Source: Paragorgia papillata (Eukaryota > Cnidaria > Anthozoa > Scleralcyonacea > Coralliidae). Taken from it: 64,000 nt of DNA. The position numbers and the translations under genes were made by a program. This document shows positions 39,283-52,124 of this stretch, in pieces (position 1 is the first letter of the stretch; each line of letters begins with the position of its first letter). The notes under the pieces are model-generated. The model saw nothing but the letters and a program-made list of their open reading frames with translations, ran no database searches and was not told the DNA's origin. Location: contig JAWNZC010000261.1 in the NCBI GenBank assembly GCA_035771165.1, positions 537,001-601,000 on the forward strand, given 5' to 3'.

Positions 39283-41140
39283 ATTAGGCCGTCGGCTGAG
39301 GGTCGAAAAGCTTCACTTCACTAGCACATGTTTCTAATCTAAAGGAACTTCACATATTCTGGTAGAGTAAAGCACGCTGAATCCAAATCTAAAAAGTTCC
39401 TGCCATTTCCTCCTGTAGTTTTTGAGAATTTCGCGATCAAAATCTTCAAAATTACAGGTTTCGAAATCGCTTAAAAATAAAATAACATACCTCAAAAGGC
39501 TCATTCCTATTACCCAGTCTTCACGCGCCATATAGTGTCACAATGGTGTCATGCTAAAAACGTAATTTCCGGTTCCTTTTGGGCAATGTGATTTTGTAAT
39601 GGAGGTAAATACACGATATTCCCTTCGATTTTCTGTATATCTCTAATATATATGCCTGCGAAGGCTGCGATCATGCTGATATGTGTGTTGAGATATTTAA
39701 TAGCAACATCTAGCCTTCCAAGAGTATGAACTGAATGTGAATTTCTTATTCGTCAGGTAAGTCTAGAACAAAATATATCGAAACTTTAACTGGTGCTACG
39801 AAATACATCTTCTGAATCTGTTGAATCCTTTGAATATCTACAATAAACAAGTAAATATCTGATTAGAATACTCACCTCTCTGCTGTACGTAGATTTAAAT
39901 TTCTATGCATATTCATCATCATCATCATCACAGTCCATTTCTTCATCACCAATTTCACCATCAATTAACTCTGATTCCATTTCATTAAGTTCTTGCTCTT
40001 CTGTATTCTCACAGCTATTGCATTGACAAAGTTCTGTACATTTGAGGTTTGCTTTGTGACATGAACACCTTCTTGTTTGGCAACCCTTTTTGCATTTGCA
40101 ACAAACATATTCTAAAATACTGTCAGGAGCAGGCTCTAGTGTCCCCCAGGTAATTGCTAATTCATCTGACTCAAGTTTCAAACCATAGCCTACAGGTGAT
40201 GGTGCTGCTACAATAGGAATGGTAGAATGCTTGTGTATGTAGCTCTCAAAGTTCACTCTCAGAATGTGCTGTTGTAAACTGTCTGAGTTGGGTGGTAGTG
40301 ATTCCTCAGTAACCTTTCCAAGTTTGAACATTCTGTAACGGGCATTGTTGACATCAGTAGCATCTTGTTGACCATAAAGGCAGCAAACATATTGCTCCAG
40401 GAGAGTGGCGATATTGTCTGGCACATGTATGTCTTCTCCAAGTGTCTCAAATGCTTGGCAAAATTCATTTTTGCTTCTGGCCACTCCAAGTGACCGTGCT
40501 TTGCCCTTACCAAAGAAAGCACTTGTTGAATCAGATCCTAGATAAAAATTATATTTATTAAAATATATAAAACACTTAACTAGTGTGTTTAAGTAGCACA
40601 TAATTGTATTGATCTTAACAGCCTGTAACTATAGAAAAGTATTTCAATGTTTTGAGCATAGGCCCTGGCCTTTAAGGAAAAGGCTTGAAATGTTGAAATG
40701 GATATAGCTTTCTCACCTATAAAAAGTGAGTCTGGGTGCAGTTACCCATTTGGTCCTGGAAGTAAAATTTCACTTTTTATTGGTAAGGAAACTCTATTCA
40801 GTGTATTAATTTAATTTTACAACCATTAGCACATTTTATATGACAACTGCTATTTTACCAGTAAAAATATGGAATGGGATAATTGCTTTGCACCATCTAG
40901 GGCCAAGATAAGCAGCAACTTGGGCAATGTCAATTCTTCTTCGGTTGTTTCCAGTTCCTGTATCGAGTATGAGTCTGGCAGGTATGGTGGCTTGACATGC
41001 TAATGCAATAACAAACACATCAGTGTCTGGGCTCTTGATGACGATATTATCAGTTGATGTTGCAGCATGTTGTGCATGAACAAACATTTTTGTATTCGCC
41101 TCTTCGTGGTCACATTCTAACTCTGGAATTTCGTTGAAAG
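39283..41140. repeat. large inverted repeat, left arm
   Basis: It pairs with 41847-43733, a fold-back with a 706-bp unique spacer. The outer ends match at AGGCCGTCGGCTGAGGGTCG. Arms differ by scattered substitutions and small indels, such as the GAT-repeat length and the region near the outer end. Confidence 0.92.
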
Positions 41141-41843
41141 CAACAGCATCACCATTTGACTGATAGTGGTAGCATTTTTCTTCTTTGGTTACAAACAATT
41201 CCTTTGATTGTAGTGCTGAACCAGGGACCTTTCTCCATTGCTTCATCAGAAAATCTACCAACCCTTCTTTATTGCTGCCCATGCTCAGGAACTTTTTCCA
41301 CTGTTTTGGTACCTTTTGTTGCTCGCTGAGGATTGAAACAGCATATGTAACAGCGGCTGCTCTGTTTAATCTTTCAGCATTTTTGGTGCTAACTGTGGGA
41401 TATCTGTCTGTAACAAAGTCTATACGAGCTGATTTATTGTACACTGCAATGCCAATAACTTTCTTCAAAATACTGTCAGCTAACTCACCAAATGTCTTGG
41501 GAATATCTTTTGCTCTCAGCATTTGCAGTAGGGCCATTCCATCAATGATTGTGGTACTGTTTAATGGGATTTGTTCAATTAGTGGTTTTCCAGCCTCATC
41601 TTCCAGCATATGAAGTAGTTTGGACTTGCATGTTTTGTTGAGACCACCAGAGTCAGTTGCCAGTGCCCTCGGAAATGGTCTGAGAGAATAGCTGAATAGA
41701 AGTTGAAGGTCAACATCTCGATTTTTGGCTATCAGCAGAAGTCTTGCCCAGAATCGACAATCATTTTTGATCACAACAAACTGACCAGAAGCTGTTTTAG
41801 TAGTTTTTGGTTTCACCATAGACTTGAATGTCCGTAGTCTCAT
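39903..41843 (-). CDS. 'SPDTDVFV'/CXC-domain multi-copy gene, 5' truncated
   Basis: Exon 1 (41843-40859) and exon 2 (40537-39903) join in frame through a GTAAAA donor and ATCTAG acceptor, at HIFTG/SDSTSAFFGKG. Acidic motifs IIDGMALLQ, DFVTDRYP, CDHEEANTK and SPDTDVFV are arranged as in PIN/FEN1-like nucleases (my inference). Exon 2 ends with a tesmin-like CXC cluster (CCKCKKGCQTRRCSCHKANL) and a run of Asp. The family is repeated in invertebrate genomes. The usual Asp in EEADTK is Asn here. The start is probably missing upstream exons, because the sequence breaks at the palindrome junction. Confidence 0.6.
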
Positions 41844-41846
41844 TGT

Positions 41847-43063
41847 CTTTCAACGAAATTCCAGAGTTAGAATGTGACCACGAAGAGGCAGATACCAAAA
41901 TGTTTGTTCATGCACAACATGCTGCAACATCAACTGATAATATCGTCATCAAGAGCCCAGACACTGATGTGTTTGTTATTGCATTAGCATGTCAAGCCAC
42001 CATACCTGCCAGACTCATACTCGATACAGGAACTGGAAACAACCGAAGAATTGACATTGCCCAAGTTGCTGCTTATCTTCGCCCTAGATGGTGCAAAGCA
42101 ATTATCCCATTCCATATTTTTACTGGTAAAATAGCAGTTGTCATATAAAATGTGCCAATGGTTGTAAAATTAAATTAATACACTGAATAGAGTTTCCTTA
42201 CCAATAAAAAGTGAAATTTTACTTCCAGGAGTCTGGAGGACCAAATGGGTAACTGCACCCAGACTCACTTTTTATAGGTGAGAAAGCTATATCCATTTCA
42301 ACATTTCAAGCCTTTTCCTTAAAGGCCAGGGCCTATGCTCAAAACATTGAAATACTTTTCTATAGTTACAGGCTGTTAAGATCAATACAATTATGTGCTA
42401 CTTAAACACACTAGTTAAGTGTTTTATATATTTTAATAAATATAATTTTTATCTAGGATCTGATTCAACAAGTGCTTTCTTTGGTAAGGGCAAAGCATGG
42501 TCACTTGGAGTGGCCAGAAGCAAAAATGAATTTTGCCAAGCATTTGAGACACTTGGAGAAGACATACATGTGCCAGACAATATCGCCACTCTCCTGGAGC
42601 AATATGTTTGCTGCCTTTATGGTCAACAAGATGCTACTGATGTCAACAATGCCTGTTACAGAATGTTCAAACTTGGAAAGGTTACTGAGGAATCACTACC
42701 ACCCAACTCAGACAGTTTACAACAGCACATTCTGAGAGTGAACTTTGAGAGCTACATACGCAAGCATTCTACCATTCCTATTATAGCAGCACCATCACCT
42801 GTAGGCTATGGTTGGAAACTTGAGTCAGATGAATTAGCAATTACCTGGGGGACACTAGAGCCTGCTCCTGACAGTATTTTAGAATATGTTTGTTGCAAAT
42901 GCAAAAAGGGTTGCCAAACAAGAAGGTGTTCATGTCACAAAGCAAACCTCAAATGTACAGAACTTTGTCAATGCAATAGCTCTGAGAATGCAGAAGAGCA
43001 AGAACTTAATGAAATGGAATCAGAGTTAATTGATGGTGAAATTGGTGATGAAGAAATGGACTG

Positions 43064-43097
<34 letters not shown>

Positions 43098-43733
43098 TAT
43101 GTATAGAAATTTAAATCTACGTACAGCAGAGAGGTGAGTATTCTAATCAGATATTTACTTGTTTATTGTAGATATTCAAAGGATTCAACAGATTCAGAAG
43201 ATGTATTTCGTAGCACCAGTTAAAGTTTCGATATATTTTGTTCTCGACTTACCTGATGAATAAGAAATTCACATTCAGTTCATACTCTTGGAAGGCTAGA
43301 TGTTGCTATTAAATATCTCAACACACATATCAGCATGATCGCAGCCTTCGCAGGCATATATATTAGAGATATACAGAAAATCGAAGGGAATATCGTGTAT
43401 TTACCTCCATTACAAAATCACATTGCCCAAAAGGAACCGGAAATTACGTTTTTAGCATGACACCATTGTGACACTATATGGCGCGTGAAGACTGGGTATT
43501 AGGAATGAGCCTTTTGAGGTATGTTATTTTATTTTTAAGCGATTTCGAAACCTGTAATTTTGAAGATTTTGATCGCGAAATTCTCAAAAACTACAGGAGG
43601 AAATGGCAGGAACTTTTTAGATTTGGATTCAGCGTGCTTTACTCTACCAAAATATGTGAAGTTCCTTTAGATTAGAAACATGTGCGGAAAAAATCTTTTC
43701 TAGAGCACTTTTCGACCCTCAGCCGACGGCCTA
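41847..43733. repeat. large inverted repeat, right arm
   Basis: Reverse complement of 39283-41140. It starts abruptly inside exon 1 of the gene at CTTTCAACGAAATTCC. It carries a small duplication near 42230 (GGAGTCTGGAGGACC) absent from the left arm. Confidence 0.92.
41849..43106 (+). pseudogene. inverted partial copy of the 'SPDTDVFV'/CXC gene
   Basis: It holds only the last 90 or so codons of exon 1 (to 42125) and a full exon 2 (42457-43106), with the same splice sites. Here EEADTK keeps the usual Asp, and the terminal Asp run is longer. It lacks the first 235 or so codons and a start, so it is probably non-functional unless driven from neighbouring sequence. Confidence 0.75.
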
Positions 43734-44873
43734 TATCAACCTTTAAAATATGTGTCTTATATGAATCAAGAAAAACTTGTTAAACAAATTTTCGATAAAA
43801 AAACATGAATAATGTTATAATAGCTTACCTTTTCTGTTCGGAAACGCTCAATAACTGTCGATACGACACCTCTTTCGCGCAAACATTCACATACCTATAT
43901 ATTTGCCAAGAAAACATAAAAATATACAGTAATACAGTATAAAACGTGCACGGTGCACCGAATGTAGTTTAAAATTATCATTATGTTAAGTCGATATTAT
44001 TTAAAAATAACCAAATGTTCAAATAAAGTAATAAAAGTATCGTAATATGAAAACTATTTACACGATTTAGTTACCTTTTCAATAGAATCGCCCATGTTTA
44101 CTCCAGTGACGAGTACAGTGGTTTCTTCGTGTACCACGCGTGAACGCCACGTACGATTCACGAAGCTGTCAACAATGGCGGAGTTTGGCGAGATAAGAAA
44201 ACGTTTCGCCTGAACATTCAGATGTTGACAAGAAGATTGTTAGGTTACAAGACTAGAAGTTACTATCGCAAGTGAAATGCTGCGTCATCCAGGCTGAGTA
44301 GTCAGTATTTGAAATGGCGTTAAGTGTTCAATGCGATATTACAGCCTGAACGGGCGAACCGAATAAAATTTTGCGTGTTTTTTAATTATGTTAGACCAAT
44401 GAACTGTCAGTATTGAGTGAAGAACGGTATGTGATTGGTCGAACATAATTAAGAAATATGCAAACTTTTAGTAAAGCGGCCTCGCTTCACCCGTTCAAGC
44501 TGTACATAATACTTTGAAATAGTAAAGTGCTTGAACATACATGTGCATACAGAAACAACAAGGGAAAGTTTATTAATATGAACAAGATTACACTAGAAAT
44601 TATATTCTATCAAGGATTTCTACAAATATTTCCTGAAGGCGATCTACACGATACGATTGTCATTTCGGCGTATGTAAATGCTGATTTAAAATGCGACATT
44701 TTTATGCATGTTTATTAGATCACATACGCCAGGATAAGAATCGTATATGACTAGTAATAATAATAATGACTGGGTGACCGTGGTTTAGATTTCAATGGCC
44801 ATGCCTCTTGACAAATTGTGCATTGACTGATGAAATAGTCAAGAGATTTATGAAACTTAGCCATGTTGGATTT
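43734..44873. other. non-coding spacer
   Basis: AT-rich, no supported gene. It includes a promoter-like GC island around 44130-44220 with GAGTACAGTGG and CAATGGCGGAGTT, possibly a host first exon (weak). Confidence 0.3.
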
Positions 44874-45936
44874 CATTACCAGAAATTTGGGACATTTTGC
44901 GGCCACGTTCGTAGCCAGTGGTTACTCCCATGATAATAATATACAGTAAATATTTTGCGAAAATGCAAACGGCTGCTAAGAACAAAGATCGCCTCTGCTT
45001 TCAAAGTAAACAAACATGGTTGCAGGCTGCTCGAAAGAGAAGAGACCTCCGTGGCTTCGTCGTTTGTCCTTCTCGCAGCTCAACTCCACGTTTAGACATA
45101 ACGGCCTCCTGCTGATAGACGAAATCGGAGTTTCGACTGTGCATACAATCTGAGTCGGGATAAAACGTAGTTCGTTTATAACATGAGGCTGAAGCAGCCG
45201 CAGTAAACATACCATTTCTGATTTCAGAAACCTTTTAATGCTTAGGTATTCTATAAGGATAAAATTTGCTTCTCAATTATCCTTGACAATAATCCTAAAC
45301 GTAAGTGTCTAAAAATAATGAACTCAAAACATGAAAAAATAGTCCCAGCCTATGTTATCTTCCCGTTATGCTTTAATAGACACGATGTAATTTGCATAGG
45401 GGCCCAAATTGAAAAGGAAACTAATTTGCATGTGGGCCTAAATAAAACTACGATTTGGTGTATTGCTCAAACACACTGTAAAACCAAGAAAGTTTAAAGG
45501 CTTTGGGAACCGCAATGTTGTTAGATACGGAGATATTTACGAGTTATATTAGCAGTTCGAACATTGCTAAATACATAGCAAGCTCCGCACTTTGCATCGC
45601 TCGCAAGGAAAGTGGTTTATTTGGCAGATTTGTATCGCATGTTTAGCAGGATTACTATGGCTTACATAACAGAATGAGTCAAATAAGCAGCGTAAATAAA
45701 TCGATGTTGGGAACCGGCTGTGTATTTCGGTAAGCGAACATTTTTTGTTTTAACGTTTCCTTACTTAACTCTTAACAGGAATCGAGCTCCGCAGCCGAGA
45801 AGTCTATGTCCCTAGTAGGATAAATTTTAAAATTTGCGATTTTACTGTATTATTCCTTATACGATTTGGCCGTCATGTTTAATGATGGCCTATATGCGCC
45901 CGCGCGACGCCATCTTGTCCCAAATTTCTGGTAATG
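44874..45936. mobile_element. candidate element bounded by 21-bp inverted repeats
   Basis: A perfect 21-bp inverted match (contains CCAGAAATTTGGGACA) lies at 44874-44894 and 45916-45936. The 1-kb interior has no supported gene. The target duplication is not clear, so it could be coincidental copies of a common motif. Confidence 0.35.
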
Positions 45937-45989
45937 TTACCCAACTTTGTTCATGGATACTACCATTTTTCTTACTGTCAAATTATTTA

Positions 45990-47353
45990 AAATAATCCTG
46001 CTGATTAATAATATTATTGGTACTGTTTTGTTCAAGTCTAGCACGTTTTTTAATTTGACATTCATCTCAACACTTCTTGTTGAGCTTATTATTTGCAAGT
46101 CGAGCTTGCTTTTCAATATTAGTCCACTCTACTCATTTTCTTTTCTGATATTTCTTAGCATTCTCCGGTCTAGTTTGTTTTTCATTTTCACTTTCTACAG
46201 CTTGTTTACTTTTCTGATATTTTCTAGCATTCTTCAGTCTAGTTTGTTTTCCATTTTCAGTTTCTACTGAACGTTTAGTTTTCTGATATTTTCTAGCGTT
46301 CTTCAGAATTCTAGTTTGTTTCTCATTATGAGTACTTGTACTTTGGCCCAATAAAATATTAGAGCCTTTTTGCATTATCTCTGAATTTTTTAACTGAACA
46401 GTTAACCCCTTCACTTCAAAAGGAGTTACATTGGCTCGAGGTACAGTATTCTGGAAATAAATCACCACATTACTTACTGTATACTATCAACAGAAACCAA
46501 TACACATTTTCCAAATGGATGTGGTATACCATATGAATCTCTTGAGTGAGAATCAAAAATTTTAAAGTTCCCTTCATTCAGAGGTCTTTAAAATTGCAAC
46601 TGTGTTGCAATCAATAGTCAACAGGCAATGTTGATAACTTAACTGAGAATTGAAAAACAGATGATTCGGAGCATTTTCCAAAGAATAATATGGTGGATTG
46701 TTAGTTGCCATAAATAAATCCCCAGCAAATGGGTCACTGTATTGCAAATAACACATTTTATTAGAAACTGCAACCTTGTCTGGCACATCAGTTAAAAGCA
46801 AAAACGTTTTATTAACAGAATTACTTATACAAGTATAAAGGCTGTTTCCAGCACACAATATGTCATTCAAGCATGATGAATGTATTACTTACAGCAGTCA
46901 AAGACATGGCTACACATTGTTTACCAGCATTTTGTCTAAACTTTCTTTGCATTACCTTGGCTAAAATCAGCACATATTGTTTTAGTTGGGTCGACCACAT
47001 CATATACTGTGGGACCAGGATTTTCTTCGACATCATTTGGCATTCTCAACAACAATGGAACAAACACATTGTAGCATGACATTTGAGTAAACGATACTAT
47101 CACTTCATTCAAGCTTTTACATGTATATTGTTCCGCCAACCTTTTTGTTGGCAAATAAAATAGACCCAGATAAAATATTCGTATCAGTATTATTAATACC
47201 ATAGCAGCTATTACTAGCTGAAGTAACATAATTAAACATTAAGCTTACAACACAAATGTCACCTTCGAGTCGAGTTGAATACTCTTTGACCTTTACATTA
47301 TTGTGTGCACCAATTCGGGCACGATATTGCTCAATTGTTACTCCCACACACAC
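45990..47353 (-). pseudogene. decayed transposon-type gene with 2A-like motif
   Basis: Pieces in order on the minus strand: VTIEQYRARIGAHNN (47340 on), a hydrophobic segment, MPNDVEENPGPTVYDVV (about 47030-46980, a canonical D-V-E-x-N-P-G-P 2A ribosome-skipping motif), CADFSQGN, then after a frameshift NAGKQCVAMSL. Next come DILCAGNSLYTCIS ... LLLTDVPDKV (46870-46574) and Lys-rich repeats NARKYQKxK (46468-46133). In-frame TGA codons follow near 46130 and 46075. I know this assembly from multi-copy genes of cnidarians and fish, possibly Helitron-associated. It is clearly inactive here. Confidence 0.6.
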
Positions 47354-47707
47354 GCAGATAGTGTCTGATCGGTCTGATCAGAATGTTGATCAGCGTGAAC
47401 ACAATGCATGGCTCCTGTGAGAATCAATGAACCCACACAAAATATATACACGGCACCTATTAAAAAATAGAAGAAAACAACCATGAAATCTCCTACCAAG
47501 TTTGTTGTCAGTTGTAGGAATTGATATCTTACCTCGACAAGATAATATCGCCTCACTAAAACTGTATGAGACTAAGACTACAAGTGTGTTCATTTATAGC
47601 CAAGAACGATTTGACTCGTGAGTCGTGGCAGTCGTGGGCCTCGTGGCATTCCCAGTTCAAAAAATCCATCGCCGTCGTGGTGTTGACCAACTGCAAACGA
47701 CGTATCC

Positions 47708-47820
47708 CCTTTCGCTCGGGAAATTCGATGAAATATTACCCCTCGGGATGATATCTCCCTCGGGCTTCGCTCCTCATCATCCCTCGGGGTAATATTTCAT
47801 CGAATTCCCCAAGCGAAAGG
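47708..47820. mobile_element. foldback hairpin, 45-bp arms
   Basis: Left arm CCTTTCGCTCGGGAAATTCG and onward pairs with 47776-47820 with about four mismatches; the loop is about 23 bp. GATGAAATATTACC and its complement are the best-conserved part. It is a MITE-like structure. Confidence 0.7.
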
Positions 47821-48324
47821 TCTATAAATGCTAAATGTAACTATTCAGTGTTCAATTATTGTCACATGTACACATTAAAGAAGTTGTATGATTGGGGAAT
47901 AATGACATCTTCTAGGGCTAATAGCCTAATTAATATTAAAAATCAGTTTGATCTGTTAAGGTAGATACAAGATACTCATGATTATAATGGTGGTGTCACT
48001 TATTTTCGATTACATGGGTTCTACTATCATTGGTTAAGCCCCTGTCTATTGAGACTATCAAACATTATAAACAGTGGCATAAATTGAGGTGGGGTGTAGG
48101 TGTGGGTGTGTGGGGGGAGGGGGGGGGGGCAGCCACATCCATGTCAAAATAGTAAATTTGTCAGAAATATCAGCCAAAAAAGGGGGGGAAACAGTCAAAA
48201 TCCAATGCTTTTCATGCATTCGTTGGATATTTGCCCCCGACTTGAAAAAGTGTTTTTTCACCACTGATTGTAAACATGGCACAATATTACTACTGTAATA
48301 TAATACTTTTATAATTATTACCAT
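47821..48324. other. non-coding spacer
   Basis: No supported gene. It contains G-rich runs at about 48110-48130 (G10) and 48182-48188. Confidence 0.4.
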
Positions 48325-48580
48325 CTAGTAGATATTCTCTACTGTATGTCGGAGATTTGGACCATGATGACATTTGTTGAATAAAGGATCAGGATGATTG
48401 TCGTGCTTGTTTATAATATGGCGGAGAAATGTTTTGAATTTTGCATGGATCACTCTACCATCCCCATCAGCTGTGGATATTGCACTCCAATAAAGATGAT
48501 TAGTGCATGGTTGAATCCAACCATTCAAAATCTCCATTCCCTTTTTATTAGCCAACTTTGTGAGGACTTTGCTTTTTTTT
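48325..48580 (-). pseudogene. Kolobok-like transposase exon fragment
   Basis: The frame LANKKGMEILNGWIQPCTNH then LYWSAIST and FNKCHHGPN resembles the C-terminal NHLYW...H...CxHG part of the same broad transposase family as the gene at 52125-57756. No adjoining exons were found, so it is a remnant. Confidence 0.45.
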
Positions 48581-48988
48581 GCAAATTATAAAATATTATA
48601 TTTTCAAAAATCCTTTACTGACAAGATTATTTACTTTTTTAGATTTGGGTTAGGTCTAATAGATTGGCAGTGGTGTACAGGAAAGTTGTGTTTGAGGGGC
48701 CCCACCACCCTCCTAACCCTATTAGTCATCAGGATGCTCTTTAGGTTGCGGGACCTTAGAAGTTGCTCTGATTCTGATTAGCTATAGTCTATAACACCAT
48801 CTTAGGTGTGCCCCAATTCCCACCCGTGCTATCATGGCGTCCATCTCCTGCAATGGCATTCGGTCTTCCAGTTGCTTTTAGGCTGGCTAATAGTTTTGTC
48901 TGGTAATTTTTCCAATATAAGTGTATTGTAGGAAATAATTTCATCTAAATTGAACCAGAACAACAATTTGAAATAAAATTATTGGTTA

Positions 48989-49012
48989 TATATATATATA
49001 TATATATATATA
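48989..49012. repeat. (TA)n microsatellite
   Basis: A pure TA run; a second shorter one lies at 49216-49239. Confidence 0.9.
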
Positions 49013-49268
49013 GTTCAATCTACAGACACGGTATTTCGCTGTACTACAGCTTATCAGTGTAGCTTGGAACAATCTGAATGAATTTCATCAATTACTTATA
49101 CACATGCGATCATCGGTGACAACCGCATGGGACAGCATCGGTGAAGCACATTCAGATAGCGTGAAGTGTGCGTGGGCCCAGAGTGCTCAAACTTCCATAA
49201 GGGTAGTGAGCGTTGCATATATATATATATATATATATAAATTAATACTGCATGTACAGCACAATTAC

Positions 49269-49575
49269 CCTTTGATGTTTGAAGTATGTGGCTGTAGATA
49301 TTGTTGCAAGTCACATTACTTTTCACCAGAAAAAAACTTGCTTCACCTTTTTTCACATTGGCTTTAACTTTTACTTCACTTACGAGTTTATCTTTAAAAA
49401 GCTGATAGCCAAACTTCTTGTGCTTGTGGGCATTTGCTGGTTTCCCATGGTTGCTAGAAGTGTCAGTTATTAAATGTTGTTTCAATAACTCGTGGGTGAA
49501 TGGGGGTGGGTTTGTGAGCCGGTTTCTTGTCCACTGAATGGGTTTATCCGTGAGTAGACTTTCTCCTTCCTCCAT
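49269..49575 (-). CDS. possible first exon of a SWIM-type multi-copy gene
   Basis: The frame starts MEEGESLLTDKPIQWTRNRL, with a basic KHKKFGYQLFKDKLV region, and reaches a GTAATT donor at 49268. It resembles, from memory, the N-terminus of SWIM zinc-finger/YqaJ-associated multi-copy proteins of corals. The SWIM cysteines are not in this window, so it is likely a stranded exon. Confidence 0.35.
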
Positions 49576-50329
49576 TTTTTTATAAAATAATAAAAGTAGG
49601 AAAACCCCGACAAGAAAACGTAGTCCAGACTGTAGTAGCTGTTCTATCGTTTGTCAGTTCCAAGTCGACGTCACTGAAATAGTTCACCGAAGGAAAAACC
49701 TAAAGCTATTAAGCCGTACACACATTTGAAAACATTTCTACGATAACGAAAACCGTGAAAGAGAGAAAATACTCACTTCGTCAAACCGGTTATTTTCGCG
49801 CCAAACATCATTAATGTTTTGGTATGTGAATCGAACACTTGATCACAACGTGCGTATTGAAATGTGCTGGCTGAATCATTGTTTTTTAATCCTGAAGAGT
49901 CAAACACAAGCCGATTGCAGTACTGGCCCTTGGGAATTGTGAGCAACCGTGCATTTACTGATCTCAAGAAAAAAATATGTGATTACCTACCTTTGAAATG
50001 TGTAAAATCTCAAACAGTTTGCAGAACCACCTTCGTCGAAGACATTGATCTCTTCGCAGTCATTGCAGAGCATGTTGAATATCTCAAAATCTTTGATAGT
50101 AGTAGATCCATAATTCGACACAAAAAACAAAGCAAACCACTTAGAATAGATAAAAACCTTTATTAAATCTTCAGAAGGAAAAAATCATCTACAAATTTAA
50201 CTAAATGCTTCACGGCTCCTATTCGAAGGAAGCGGTCGCCATCTTCCAAAATTTTTTTGTGTAACTAAACTCCCAGCATGCTTTGCTTTAATGCATAAGG
50301 TCCATTCATATGTGAAATGTTATTTGACA
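49576..50329. other. non-coding spacer
   Basis: No supported gene. The 100-residue frame at 49864-50166 has no recognisable features. Confidence 0.35.
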
Positions 50330-50630
50330 ATAAAATTCATACATGATACCAATATTTTACATATGAAATTTCCATATATGGAAAATGAATGTGAAATTTT
50401 CAATTCATATATGAAATTACAAATTTCATACATGAATTGAAGATTTCATATATGATTTGTTTTCATATATGGAAATTTCATATATGAATATTTTTTTCCA
50501 CATATGAAATTAAAAATTCCATATATGAAATTGCCATTTCACATATTAAATTTCAATTTCACATATGAAATTTCAATTTCATATATGAAAATTTCCATTT
50601 CATATATATGAAATCTTATGTGAAATTTTC
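50330..50630. repeat. dense palindrome array, TTTCATATATGAAA family
   Basis: More than 20 variants of the self-complementary words TTTCATATATGAAATT and AAATTTCATATATG lie head to tail over about 300 bp. Each unit is itself a palindrome. Confidence 0.85.
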
Positions 50631-51249
50631 GTAAGGGTGTGCTTGGATTTCTCGACTTTCTCGACGTTTTAATGTACCGAACGGGCAATTAATACGTGTG
50701 TTATACAACATTCAGATATATTAAGTGATATTTAAGCTAATTTCTAGCTGCTTCTGGCTATTCTATTGTAGAATGCCGCAATGCAAACAAATAGCTGAAA
50801 ATAATCAAAACTACGTAAAAGTAACACTTGTAATATCAATTAGCCTTCCTGTAGCTTTATCACTGTCAAAATGTCGCGACAGTCTGATCATATCTACCAT
50901 TGTTCTGTAATTAAGTGCATGTTTCTGTCGTAAGTTTATTTACTAGCTTGTCAACAGTTTTCTTAAAAGCCTTTTATATTGTCCTGTCAGTATGATCTAA
51001 GGCAGGCACACATTTTTTTATGTCAGCTAGGTGAATTTAGCATGATTCTATGCCAAGAAGAAGCTTCGCAGTGTTTACATAACCCAAACGACAACTTACG
51101 TAATAATTATTCAAAATTGAACTGTTCCCCAAATACTCAAAGAAACTGTAAAATATTATAACAGTCTTATACCTTATGACATCTACTTTTTTATACCATA
51201 TCAATGTAGTCGAGAAATATATTAGTTTAATATAAGGAAAAACGTTTCA

Positions 51250-51640
51250 AACGTTTTGCCCTGGTACTTGATATCGATTGACAACGCCTTCATCCATTGC
51301 TGCAAAGTATTGTGGTCTGATGCTCCTGATTGGTCAATTCCTACACACCTGCCAGGTGTAGTTTTCTACACCAAAAATTATAAAAGGAGCCTCCCTTTTT
51401 GGAGTCGGGCAGTTGCGAAAAAGACCAATCGAAGAGTGGCCAGCCCAAAAATCAGAGCAGAAGAGCAAGAAACGTAACAGAAGAAGAAGAAGCTACCAAG
51501 ACATGGAACTGAACTTTAGTTATAAGTATTGAACTTTAACTTATCTTTATATCTTGTGTTGTACATTGTACTGTACGTAATAAAGATCCTTTTGCTACCT
51601 CGTCGCTGTGCGTCGTTCTACCGAGCAAATCCCATCATAA
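51250..51640 (+). other. LTR-like or promoter/polyA-bearing segment
   Basis: TATAAAAGG lies at about 51379 and a polyA-type AATAAAG about 200 bp later at 51580, then a GC-richer stretch ending CATAACA. This order is that of an LTR, but a matching TG start and target duplication were not found. No retrotransposon gene is nearby. 50640-51250 shows nothing. Confidence 0.3.
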
Positions 51641-52124
51641 CACGTGAAAAAACCGAACTTAAAGTTTGCTGAGCGCGAGATCTATCCAGTCAAATCATGT
51701 TTGTCTATGGGCTTGGAAGCCCGCTGTCCATATGATACGCCGGCGCTGCTAACGCGGTTGACGGGTGGAATCGGCCGCACCACGTTTGTAGAAATGGTGA
51801 ATGGGTGGTCAATGGTAAAAACGTAACCGAAACGAAACTACAATGGGCTCTGGAAATACTGCAGAGAAATACAATCGAACACGGTTAAAGGATGAGTGTC
51901 CAGCTAATGCTTTGCGCGCTCACAATGCACCCTCGCGGCCATTTTTCGGGCCACGAAATTAGTTTCCTGTTTGTATCCTTTAATATCTGAACAATCCTTC
52001 GTAGAAATTCATACTATTTGCGTTTTATTCAAAGAAGACATACCCGATTTGACATTCGTTATGCTATTTTATTGGGTACTCAACGTTTTTCTTAAAATAT
52101 AGTAATTAAATATACAGTTAAAAA

